Positions 47,701 to 59,700 of a DNA stretch of 64,000 bases are shown here, in pieces. The stretch's first letter is position 1. Every line of letters begins with the position of its first letter. The stretch comes from Antedon mediterranea. Its lineage: Eukaryota > Echinodermata > Crinoidea > Comatulida > Antedonidae. A model generated the notes under the pieces. That model searched no databases. It saw only the letters and a list, made by a program, of their open reading frames with translations, and was not told the DNA's origin. Position numbers and translations under genes: made by a program. Location of the stretch: positions 2,237,001-2,301,000 of the forward strand of contig NC_092674.1 in NCBI RefSeq assembly GCF_964355755.1. The letters are read 5' to 3'.

Positions 47701-50700
47701 CATTTTAAAAGCTTGCTGGAGATTTATTGACATCGTAGATTCCCTAATGAGAAGTTAAAGTTTGTACTAAAAGTTTAGTGATGGGAAAGGTTGTAGATTG
47801 TGAGAACAGCAGCAACTATTGTAGTAACCTTTGTCCCAGTGAATTGTGGTTGGTGTACTTTGATCACTAACTGACCTGCATCTTTTAAATCATCTTGGGT
47901 TACCTGTACTTAGGCTACCCATCTCTCTCTGTGGTATACACTGTACTCCAGGGTTACCTGTACTTAGGCTACCCATCTCTCTCTGTGGTATACACTGCCA
48001 AAAAATTGTCAAGAGTTAGCCCTATTTTTTACCAAAACTTTACTTTAAATGCTAACGTGGGTCCAAGCCACGTCTACTTTTATGTTAACGTGGGTCCAAG
48101 CTGCGACTACTTTATAGTCTAACATTGGTCCATGTCATTCCTACTTTATGTGTACTGCATAGTGATTATTTCCCTCCTAAGCCTTTCTTTCATCATGGCT
48201 CAGAAGTATTCTACTATTATCAATAGATTGTCACACCATTCAACTACTGAATGAAATCCTGTTTGTTGGCTCCCATTCAACTTGTTTTTGTCATGTCATA
48301 CAGTTGAAGAATTTAACAAACAATGCATTTTACTTCCTGGTGCTGGTGCTGGTGCTGGTTGTTTTAATTATTTAAAAAAAATAAGCATCTAAATTAAAAT
48401 GCAAAGTGGACATAAAGCTCTATCTACACTATCAAACTTTATGTGATAAAAAATGTGATGTGCCCAAATATGGACATGATGATGTCATACCACTACCATA
48501 TTTGGGTATATCACTACCATATTTGGGTATATCACTACCATATTTGGGCATATCACTACCATATTTGGGAATATCACCACCATATTTGAGCATATCACTA
48601 CCATGATATGAATATGAAGAATTTCACATAGTAATTGAAATGTTCTTCTTTTTGCAATTACAATTATTACATTGCTGTTCTTCATTGCTATTGCAATTTA
48701 CACCTTTCACACTGTAATGTAGTTCATGTAGTATTGTAACTAACATGGTAACAACTTTCTGTCACATGTATTAAATTATAAAATGATTTGTAATTTTATA
48801 TTACAAAAATACTGATTATAGCGACGACGTTACAACATTAAATCATACACATCTAGGACAAATGCATTTTCAGCTTTTATATCTAAAACTTATTATTATT
48901 ATAATTTAACTGTCTATTTATTGAGAAGAATGCAATCAGGTTGTTTTTATTCATTCACTGTATTCTCCCAGGGTTGTCCTTAAACGGACCCTGGATTTTT
49001 AAATATCATTTTACAAAATATTCTGTAATATTTTGATTACAAACAGAACTAAATATGACATTGGTATTTATCACAATAATTTACAGTAAATAATGTGCTG
49101 TGTGTTTGAGTTGGTTAGGTAAAGAATAAAATAAATTATATGTACACATAATTTGTACTGCACATTTTAGACTTACAGTACAGAAAGAAATTACTGCTTC
49201 GTATTTACTCGTAGGTAGAACGTAGGTCATTGTTCTCTCCTACGATGTATTGTTTGTAGCCTACGATGTATTGTTTGTAGCCTATGATGTATTGTTCTCT
49301 CCTACGATGTATTGTTCGTAGCCTACGATGTATTGTTCTCTCCTACGATGTATTGTTCGTAGCCTACGATGTATTGTTCGTAGCCTACGATGTATTGTTC
49401 GTAGCCTATGATGTATTGTTATGAAATCTAGGCTACGCCTCGATCGTAGGGTGGTTCGTAGAGCATGGACAATGCAAACAAACAATGTATTTTTTTCTCG
49501 CCATCGTTTCTTGATGGGACTGGACGTTCGCTATATTATGTTTATTAGTTGGCCTGTTCGTCGCGGTTCACCTGTGTTGGATCGTGTCTCTCTCTACGTT
49601 ATACATCGTGGGAAATTTATATTTATATTCGCCGTTGAGTAGGTAAACACGCACGAAGGAAAAGATTACGATTACAAAATATTATTTATTTTTTATTAAT
49701 TTACAACTTTGTCCTCCGCCAGTTAAATTTAACACATTAATTTCACACCTTACTTCACTAAGAACATCGTAGGGTTGTTTATTTAGGTTACGAACTCCCT
49801 ACGAAGTTCAGAACGTAGCTCATTGAAAGTTGTTTATTGAGGTTACGAAGCCAAACAATGGAACCTACGAAGCCAACAACGTAGCCTACGTTCTATCTAC
49901 GAAGCTACTTCGTAGGTAAAGTTGCAGTATTTTCTTTCTGTACTGTATGCATATATTTTGTAGTTTTTGTAAAATATTATTATCTAGAATTAAAGTATTG
50001 TTTAAAAACATACATCATTAATTTCTAAGGTATTCCATTGGGCAAGTTGCATTTAAATTTAAACGTCATTATAATATGAATTGTCTCAAAAGCCGGTTAT
50101 ATTAATTGTCATTGTAATATATTTTGATATTGCACAATAAACAGTAGTTTCATTTGTGAACTGTGAAATTTCTGCTAGCAAATAATATTAGTAGAGTACA
50201 ATATGCGATGTGTTTGAAGAAGTAGAAAAAACCTTGTGTTTACCCTGTGATGTCATAAGCATACATCATCCTGTAGACTTGCTGTGCATACATTCAACAC
50301 CCACTAGCTCATTAAGATTTTTATTATGTCGTAAGAATTCAGTCTCTAATGACTAGAAAAATATTTTACCACAACAGCAGAAAAAAAGCAATACTCTTGG
50401 TAGCGTCAAGATGTTTTAAAAATGTGAAAGAGTGTTATTTTATTGAGCCAGGTATTTGTGATGTCATGTTTTATATTTTAAGAGCTTAGCAAATGGTGAG
50501 CCAATCGGATCACTTGAATCATTAAAATGTAGCATGATTCCGCCGCTGATGGGAACTCGAATTTTAAATGTAGCTTAGTGTTCGGAATTATGTCTTTTAA
50601 ATTATTTTGCACAATTAATCAATATTTTTTACTGGGAAAAAATGTTAAATGTTGTACTATTACACTTGTACACGTATTTATAATAAATTATACTTTTCTA

Positions 50701-53700
50701 CTTTTATTTATAAATAAAATACTTTATTATTATAAATAATTGAATATAAAAATAGTGCAGGTATTTCTGAAAAAAATCCGAAAATGGTTAAAACTAACTT
50801 CAGTATAAAGATTGGTTGATAAGTACCGTACTTTAGCCTGTAAATATTGTTTATTTGGTTTTGTTGTTCGCTAGTTAAAGGAAGATTAGGCCGCAGCTTT
50901 TTCTAGAATGCCGGTGTATACTGTAGTAAATAGCTTCACTTGAATTGTCCAAATTGTATTCAATCAGGAACAGCGTGTATTGTTTGACCAGGCTGTAGAA
51001 TTAGGTGAAGCAAGCAAACACAAAAGCTGATAAGTAGATCGTTGGATGAATTACTATTGCCTTCATGAATAGGATTACAAATACCTGAATTTACCTATCA
51101 ATTGGGTCAAAGGTTAACAGGTCACTAGGAGTAGGTTGACCCTCGTGAGGTGGTGGGTGAAATTACTAGTTTTACAGCTAAGTGCTTTTTACTAGCACCA
51201 CCAGTGGATCATGAAGTTTTGGTATTTTTGTCTGAAAACGGTTTCCCAAATTGTTTACTGTATCTGCTGTAGAACCATGACTAAATGCACTTTGGAATTG
51301 GAATATAAATAATTTTAGCCTTTGGTTTGGCTAGGTTTTTCCCAGTGTCGTTTTTTATTCATGCTAAAATAAAATGTATCCAACATACTGTATACACAGT
51401 GCATTTGCACAAATTGAGTAAAATTGTATGTTTGTTGAGAATCTAAATAGTTAGAATCTCACAATTTATATTTAGTTGGCCTCACCAAGATTTTATTTAT
51501 AATTTAGTTATACTGTATAAGCACATTTTCAATTAATTTTTATAACAATAATACTATGATTACAAACATACAGGTATAGTACAATAGTTCAGTACAGGTT
51601 TTAGGTGTTTATTTAAATTTGTAATTCATATAGTAGACGTTGTCCTTTCATTCATAAAATTATTGTATGTGGATGGTTACCGTGACGACAAGTATGCTGT
51701 CATAGTATTGACTTTAGCTGTGGTATTCTTATTCTTCAAGGATTTCTATTTGATATTTTGCGAAATTAATCAATGTTGATTATGAAGTCCATGTTTACAC
51801 AGGTTGTCATTTTAACAAGTAAAGTTTGGGTGTCAAATTACAATTTTGTCCAATTAATAATTGCTCAAGAAGGTATTAAAATTTGATGTTGTCATCTTAT
51901 TACACTTCCACCCATCAGTCACAAATTTCAGTCAAGTTGCAGTCATCAGTAATTAACAAATCTTATTTGCAAATATTAGTTGGATTATTACTACAAAAAA
52001 AATTATTTGATCATTTTAGTTTTTGTAGTGGAATAATTTAGCAAACATCACTGTACTGCTGAGCTCATTACAAATTCCACACTACTTCAATCAAATCATG
52101 AAAATTACATTATGAAGTTGGTGGCATACTTGAATATTGACCAAAAGCAATTATTTAATGAACTGAACATTTAGTTACACAGTACATGAAGATTTGTTTT
52201 ATTAGAATGCTGCTATTGATTATTGAAAATCACATCTGTGGTGTCCCACCTGCTTTTATTTTCAATTTGTTATTTTAGTTACTAATTCAATCACAGAATA
52301 TTTTATCTATGATATGGGTTTGCTGAATTTATTGTAAATATGATGAAAAAAATAATTTTCAAATTAAAATATTAATATTCTTCTTCCTGTTGGTTTATTT
52401 TTGTATTCAAAAAATATATTTTAATTGAATATATTGTCATTTTGTCTCGCATATTAATACATTGGGTTGTTGTGTATAGTAAATCGTAAGTTTTATGCTT
52501 AGTAATTATTATAGTACATTTCTATACCTCCATGATCTACTGTTGTATTTGATTATAAGGCTTTCTTTAGTTGGCATCTCATTAATTATATCAAATGAAT
52601 ATTCATAGGCTTTCTTAGTATACGCCAATTGGCATCTCATTAATTATATCAAATGAATATGTATAGGCTTTCTTTAGTACACACTAATTGGCATCTCATT
52701 AATGATATCAAATGAATATTCATAGGCTTTCTTAGTACACACTAATTGGCATCTCATTAATGATATCAAATGAATATTCATAGGCTTTCTTAGTACACAC
52801 TAATTGGCATCTCATTAATGATATCAAATGAATATTCATAGGCTTTCTTAGTATACACCAATTGCCATCTCATTATTTCAAATGAATATACATGACTTGA
52901 TATTATCTCAAGCATATCTCAAGTTTCCTCAAAATGCTAATAATAATACATCAGGTAAAAATACTGTCAGATTTGCTTTACTCTGTTTACAACTATCATC
53001 TTGAGGATTAATAATAACCCAACACATTAGTGTGGTAGTTAAGCTGTTCTTAACGAGGAGTAGAATGTAGTTAGCGGTCGTCCACTTGTACAACAATGAA
53101 CAAGATCTACGACAATGACTCAACTAAATTTTATTGACAATTTCTCTCGTTAGCTCTTAGTTATTTCAGATCTTAGGATCTGTATAGAATTAAAGGAATC
53201 CAGTATTATTTCTTTTAAACTAGTGTATATAGTAAAATGTATATAAAAATAAACAAAGGATAAATTAAAAAGTTGAAACCAATAGCAAAAATCCGATTTT
53301 TTAGTTATTTTTGTTCCACGGTAATGGTGCTCCGCCATCTTGGAAAAAAACCAGGAAGCTACGATCGGTGGTGGGGCGGAAGTCCCTTCATCCGGGATCT
53401 TCGTATACTTTGTACACGTGCGAATATCACTGTAGTGTCAGTTGACTGTATTTGTCCAGCTAATTTTCACCGTAATTTCTCGCTTTTTTCCCGTTTCTTC
53501 AAAGTTTTGCGTTTTATAGTGTATGCTGATTTTTTATTTATTAATTTAAACGGTAGTAACCGTGTACGTCCAGCAAAAATTATGGTATTTTGTATGGCTT
53601 TCGGTTGCAGTAATGCATCAAGTAGGAAAGACAGGAAATCTACCAACAAAGTTAACGTCAGCTTTCATCGATTGCCTTTGCACAATAAAGATTTACTTCG

Positions 53701-56700
53701 TAAGTGGGTGGCATCTTTGAAGTTAGAGAATCCTCATGTAAATGTACATTCTCGAGTGTGTAGTGAACATTTTGAGAAAGATATGTTTGAAGACAATTCT
53801 GTGAAAGTGTCACTCGGTCGAAAACCAACAAGGCGATTAAAGCCGGACGCTGTACCAACACAGCTTGCTCATATCAAACCTGCCAGCGAAGCATCGAAAA
53901 GAAGACAAGATCGTCAAAAATTGATGGAACAAAAGCGATGGCCTAAAAAGGTAAGCTACGAAAATCTACAGCAAAATATAAATAATAATGCGCGGCTCTG
54001 TTGATAATTATAATTAAAATACTGTGTATTTATTAAACTATAAACAGGCTCTAGTTAGGCCTATAGATAGGCGAGAGGCCCTTCTCTTTCTTCTCCTCTA
54101 ACTAAACTAGGCGGCTAGCTGCTTTAGCCAGCACTGCCGTAGTAGGAGTAGGCCTAGACGGCTTGTGTATTCTGAGTTGATTGCCCTTAATTTTAAAGCT
54201 AGGCCTAGTGGTGTTAATTAGTTATGTTAAAAAATAACATCTTCCCACAAAACGAAATGAAAATATGTAGATATAAAATAAATTTCAACATTTTACTGTT
54301 TCATGAATGAAGTTGAGTTAAGGTGATAAAAATTACTCTTGGATCATCAGGTGCTACACTTGGCTTTTGTAACATCGAGTATTTTGTTCATGTCTTCATC
54401 AAGTCTAACATGCAGATTATGGTTAACTTATGCATTCATTTTCAGAAAGTTTTGGATATGGGCCAAGTGGAATTAGATGAAACATCAATACAAAGAGATT
54501 CGGTAGAAGTAATTCAGCCAGAGATTTTGTTTTCGGAAGGGTGTAAATGTGGACAAGTAACTAAGGTCAACTCATCAACACAAGTAAGTGTATACAAATA
54601 AGGCTCTTAATAAATAATGGAATGCAATGATTGTTACATATAGATGCTATTTTTTATCAAAATATTACAATTGTACATTCCAGACAGACACTTTCGCAGA
54701 TCCACTAAAGATCCAGCATGATCATAGTTATGTGAAGCTGTTTAAAAAAAAGCCCAAGTCTGTAGCCAAAACTCGCAAATGTCCATCGGCCTCAAGTACA
54801 GCCAGCATCCCACAAAACATACCACAAGTTCCAGAAGAAGAAGATTCAGAAGTAGATAATTCTGATAATGACAGTGATGAAGGTACTATTTATTCTTTTT
54901 ATGTTTACTATTTGTTCTGCAACTCAAAACTATGGGCACATTTACAATACATTTATTTGTTTATGACCAAGAAAGCTAAGATTTGAATGGTTTTTAAAAA
55001 AAAAGATGAGGTTTTTGTACTTGAAAATATCAAATAATTTTTTTCTATCTAACATGCCTTTTTCAGATGTTGATTCTGATAGCTCATATTCACCGAGCAG
55101 CTCTGATAGTGACTCTGAAACTAATACGGCTGAAAGAAAGAAGAGTGATGGAGTCTTCCTCGTCTATGAGTCGTCATTGGACCATCTTTTTAATACATGC
55201 CAAGAGTGTGGTAGTCTATTAGAAATACATAAACTGTACCGGGGAACAATGATTGTATTTGAATGGACATGTCACAACAATCACAGAGGAAGGTGGAAAT
55301 CACAACCACTTGTGCGAAACATGGCAAAGGGAAACCTTGAGTTAGCGGCATCGATTTTGTTTTCAGGTGGCACATACCAAAAAATGTTTGACATTGCAAC
55401 CACTATGAAACTACACATGCTTTCAGAAAAACATTTTTACAATATTCAGAGGTCTTACCTTTTCCCTGTAATAAATGATCTGTACAATGAAAACCATGGT
55501 ATATGGATAGATGCATTTCGCTACCAAGATATTTTCGTTGGTGGGGATGGGCGCAGTGACACGCCTGGCCATAGTGCTAAGTATTTGGGATATTCTCTGA
55601 TGGAGGAGAATAGTGAGCTCATTATTCATTTTGAGCTTGTCCAAGTATCGGAAGCGCCAGGCCAAGCTTCAACAAATATGGAGCGAGTCGGTTTCACAAG
55701 GGCAATTGACTACCTTCTAGAGGAAGATGTAAATGTCGTGGGAGTGACTACAGATAGACATGTCCAAATTGCAAGCGACATGAATAAGAACTACCCCGAA
55801 TTAAAACATGAGTTTGACATTTTTCATGTTGTTAAAAGCGTCACCAAGAAGCTTAGAGAAAAATCGAAGAAGAAAGGTTGCGAAGACCTTAGATTTTGGA
55901 TACCGTCCATAAAAAATCATCTGTGGTGGTGCTGTGCTTCCTGCAATGGCGATTATGCTGTAAGTTATATTAAAGCTGTTTTTTTATCACGATTTGTTTG
56001 TATATACTGTATTGAAGTACAGTATGTGTTGTACATTCTTATTGATTATTATGTTAACATTCATTTATGTTAATAGTTTTCATTTAATAGTTTATACTAT
56101 ATTTCACTTTTAGGACCTTAAGGACAAGTGGCTTTCTTTACTACAGCACGTCTGCAACATCCATGAATGGGCTAGTGCAGATAAATTCCACAAGTGCAGT
56201 CACGACCCACTATTGGAGGACATGCATGAAATTGAATGGCTGACACCAGGTAGCGATGCTCATGATGCACTTCGGGGTGTTGTTATGAACACTAAATTAC
56301 TAAAAGATATGCACAAGATGGCACTTTTTAAACACACAGGTATGTATGTAAAAAGATATATGAAATGTACTATTTTTGCTGTGGGATCATTCGAATAAAT
56401 TAAAGGCAAAAGAAGCCCTGCTATACTACATTCTTTAACATACAATAATAAACACTATAATATAACAATTTTTATAATAAAATTAATGCTTAACCTTCTT
56501 ACAGGATCGCTAGAGGTTTTTCATGGGATGTTGTTAAAATATTGTCCAAAGAGGGAACACTTCAGCTATGAAGGCATGAGAGCCCGTCATCAATTGGCAA
56601 TTATGGACCACAATGAGAATGTTGGTAGACAGCAAGCAACTACTGAGGAAGGTAAGTAGTTTTATAAAAGCTTCTTTAATTTGTTGATTAGTAATCTATA

Positions 56701-59700
56701 AAGACATATTTACAATGAGGAATAATTATGTGCATTTCCTAACAGGCACTCTTCGATTTGGACTGGCATTTCCCAAACGCAAGAAGCAGTGGGTATTGAA
56801 GAAAATTTATGTAGACAAAACCTTCGAATTTAGAAAGAGACTGATGGAAATGGTGTGTGACCGACGTGAAGATAGCGCTATAGTTCTAGGTCAACGTTAT
56901 GTAGACAGACCAGATCTTCCAACAAACATTGCTTCTTCTGAGAAACCAGAGAAAGAAGATGCGATTGAAGATTTTAGAACTAGGTTTCTGCTTTCATAGT
57001 GTGTTTACATTAAAACCAACAAAGCTAATTTATGCTTATTTTGTTTTGTAAAAAAATCTTTTTAAACTGCTAAAGATGAAACCTTACATATTATATTACT
57101 ATAAAAACAATTTCTTAAATATTTTCTTGATGCAATTATTAGTGTATAGTTTTTGGTTGAATTAATAAAAAAAAGGCATTGAAGGAAATTCTCTGAAAAT
57201 AGTGAATAAACTAATTTTACCGATGCAAAAATGTTTATTATAATAATTATTGTGTTGTTGTGCAATTGCTGTAAGATGACGCTCAGTAACTTTCTGCAAA
57301 ATACGTCTAATTATATTCGCGAATTATATTTCACATATTTGGCCGGCCAGATGATAAATAACTACATTTTGATTGGATTTGATTCTTCCCTGTTTTGGAA
57401 CAGCTTTTAATACAATGCTTGCATACAAATAATAAACAGAAAACACTTGTTACTGTTTGTTGCTTTTAATTTTTATTTACATACCCTTGTTAAGTGAATT
57501 AAAATAAATCGCCCTTCTTTCTTGTTACAGTATATTAATAATGTCTATTACAAAATTTATAATCAAGGAAATGGCTTTTATTTAGCCTAACTAGGTAGGC
57601 ATAGCCTAGCTATAAAAAATGTTACTATTTGATGCATTCGATAATTAAATGTTATGAATTAACATCTTGATACCATTCGATTTATTCGACTTCTTTAAAT
57701 CCAACATAATTTCCATCAATGCTAGGAAAGTCCTTTCTGATTTTGTTTACGACGCAGGCTGGGATGACTCGTCGTACGGCTTTACCAAGGCGGTCATGCA
57801 CCCAGTAGGTGAACTGCCTGTACGCCTGAAGGCGAAATGTTTCGTTCGGGATCGGGTCAACGATGCTGTCTCGCCTAATGTCTGTCCGGGCAACAAGTGC
57901 AGTTCTAATTACTGCAGGATGTAAACATACAAATTCGAATTCAAAATGGTCTAAAATGCATGCCATTTCGTTTTCTGATCCTATGTTCATCTTCGCTCGT
58001 ACATTTTCAATTTCCCGACAACAAAGGCATTCCACAGCAGTGTCCATCAATTCACACCGTCCGCATTGGCACCATTCCTCCTTGTTTACTTTCCTCCATT
58101 CTATATCTTCTCCTTCATGTGCGACAATATTATCTAAACCTTCTATTTCCTCCACATCTCTTCTTCTTCTTCTTCTTCTTCTGGGTTCTAATTGGTAAGG
58201 TTGTAATCCGTGATTCATCTTAATTTAGCTCTGTGTATATATAGGCATCCACGCTCTACGGGCAGTCTCACAGTTGGATGATTTTCTCTGTCAAACCAAT
58301 GACGTCACAACCTCGTTTTCGTGTTAAACATGGCGGCTCATAGAGAATCCGCGGTTTTTTTGAAAAATCTACACTTCAAAATCGATTTTACTCTAAACAA
58401 CAATAAATTTCAAAAAAATTTTACCGCACTTCGTTTTATATGAATTATATCTACAATGCTACACATTTTAAAAGAAATAATACTGCATTCCTTTAAATAG
58501 ACAGTGGTACTGTACGCATTTGAATCTATGCTATTGAACTGTATTACCCTCCATTATATGTAGATATTATTAAAATTAAATGAAGACCTTTGCTGTTTTA
58601 TTATTGTTAACTGAACATTCTACTGAATCTTGTATGAAATAAGATATACAGTGGTACTGTACACTTTTGAATACACGCACAATGCAATTGAACCATAGCG
58701 CCCTCCTCTACATTATATGTGACATTATTTATTAAATGGCGACCTTGGCTGTTTTATTATTATTGTGTACTGAACATTCTACTGAAAGCACTATTGGTAA
58801 ATCCTGAAAGTACTGTGGTGTGGGAAAAAAATGCCTATATTCTATAGTGTTTGGAGGATAACACTAAGCTTTTACTATTCTAATGGACCTTTAAATTCCA
58901 TCAAATCAATTTACTTGAGATAGATATTAAGATGGTGGGGTCTGATGCTATCAGTTTAATACTGTATATAACTTGTATGACATAAGCATTTATGAAGTCG
59001 AGATAATTGCATGGCTTTCTGTTGACGAATCCCATTCATAATTAATTTACCTTGAAATTGGCCATTTTGAGTCATTTGCCATTGAATGTCATCAATGTAC
59101 ACGTATATTACATTAAATATGTTGTAATATTTACTCTTTAAATGTCACTCTTAAGAATGTTATGAATGTTTATTTAATGGAAAGTACTGACACTGACAGT
59201 GGTTGTTGCACATTTTTTGACAGGAAAATTACATTAGAAATCTTAGAAAATTTGGATAAATAATTATTTCATGATTTGCTTAATGCTTTTAAAGCTGAAA
59301 AGAATATTTTGAACAGACAACAGTAAACAAGAAAAGATATGATAAGTTTGTTTACTTATATTTATTATTAAACCCAAAAGGTAAATTCACTATCAGTGAC
59401 TGAAGCTAAGCTTTCGGGAAAATTACTATTTCTTTATGAATCGAGGCAAATGTTTTGATCTACCAACTGGGATGCCTGTAAAATGTTGGGTCAGTACAAC
59501 ATGTAAGCTAAAATTAATGATGCTGAAGGTGTAGCCTAGAGTAATCACTTCAACACTCTTAATTGGTGCTTTGATTGACTTGTATTGTTTAGTGTACAAC
59601 ATGCACTTTGTTGCCATAAAGTAATCATTTCCTGGGGCGGATCCAGACATTTTTGAGAGGGGGGGTCCGCCGATAAAAAGGGCACATCAGATATTGAGTA

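Larger units (their letters stand above)
41851..53189 (+). other. ATP1B intron 1, part before the transposon
   Basis: No exon or other gene is seen. Contents are an inverted-repeat element (44308-45161), a SINE (45308-45545), two MITE family A copies, a GTAT microsatellite (46267-46290), degenerate TGAATATTAATTTTACCTAA repeats (47088-47300), short tandem repeats near 48 kb, a Tc1-like element (49174-49947) and a 58-bp repeat near 52.7 kb. Confidence 0.6.
53190..58496. mobile_element. Complete two-gene DNA transposon (Kolobok-like) with TTAA flanks
   Basis: TTAA at 53190-53193 and at 58493-58496 flanks a 5299-bp element. The left TIR (53194-53219) begins AGGAATCCAGTATTATTTC. The right TIR (58467-58492), reverse-complemented, begins AGGAATGCAGTATTATTTC. 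The two match over 26 bp with one mismatch (position 7). Inside are a plus-strand, seven-exon THAP-DDE transposase gene and a minus-strand, single-exon P2X7-ballast-like gene, converging on 57000-57681. TTAA target choice plus a THAP-containing DDE transposase point to the Kolobok superfamily; piggyBac shares TTAA but not this transposase. Both genes are open, so the copy may be autonomous. It lies in ATP1B intron 1. Confidence 0.85.

Noticed and set aside
49282-49485. Frame repeating HRRLRTI
   Set aside because: Translation of the 20-21-bp array in the Tc1-like element.
53273-53581. Open frame extending upstream of the transposase ATG
   Set aside because: It lacks a family match and an ATG in good context. 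THAP domains normally begin at the protein start, as they do from 53582.
57682-58218. A true P2X receptor gene
   Set aside because: No membrane helices and no ATP-binding ectodomain; only the cytoplasmic domain is represented.
53190-58496. piggyBac assignment for the two-gene element
   Set aside because: TTAA fits, but piggyBac transposases have no THAP domain and their TIRs usually start CCC; the transposase pattern here favours Kolobok.
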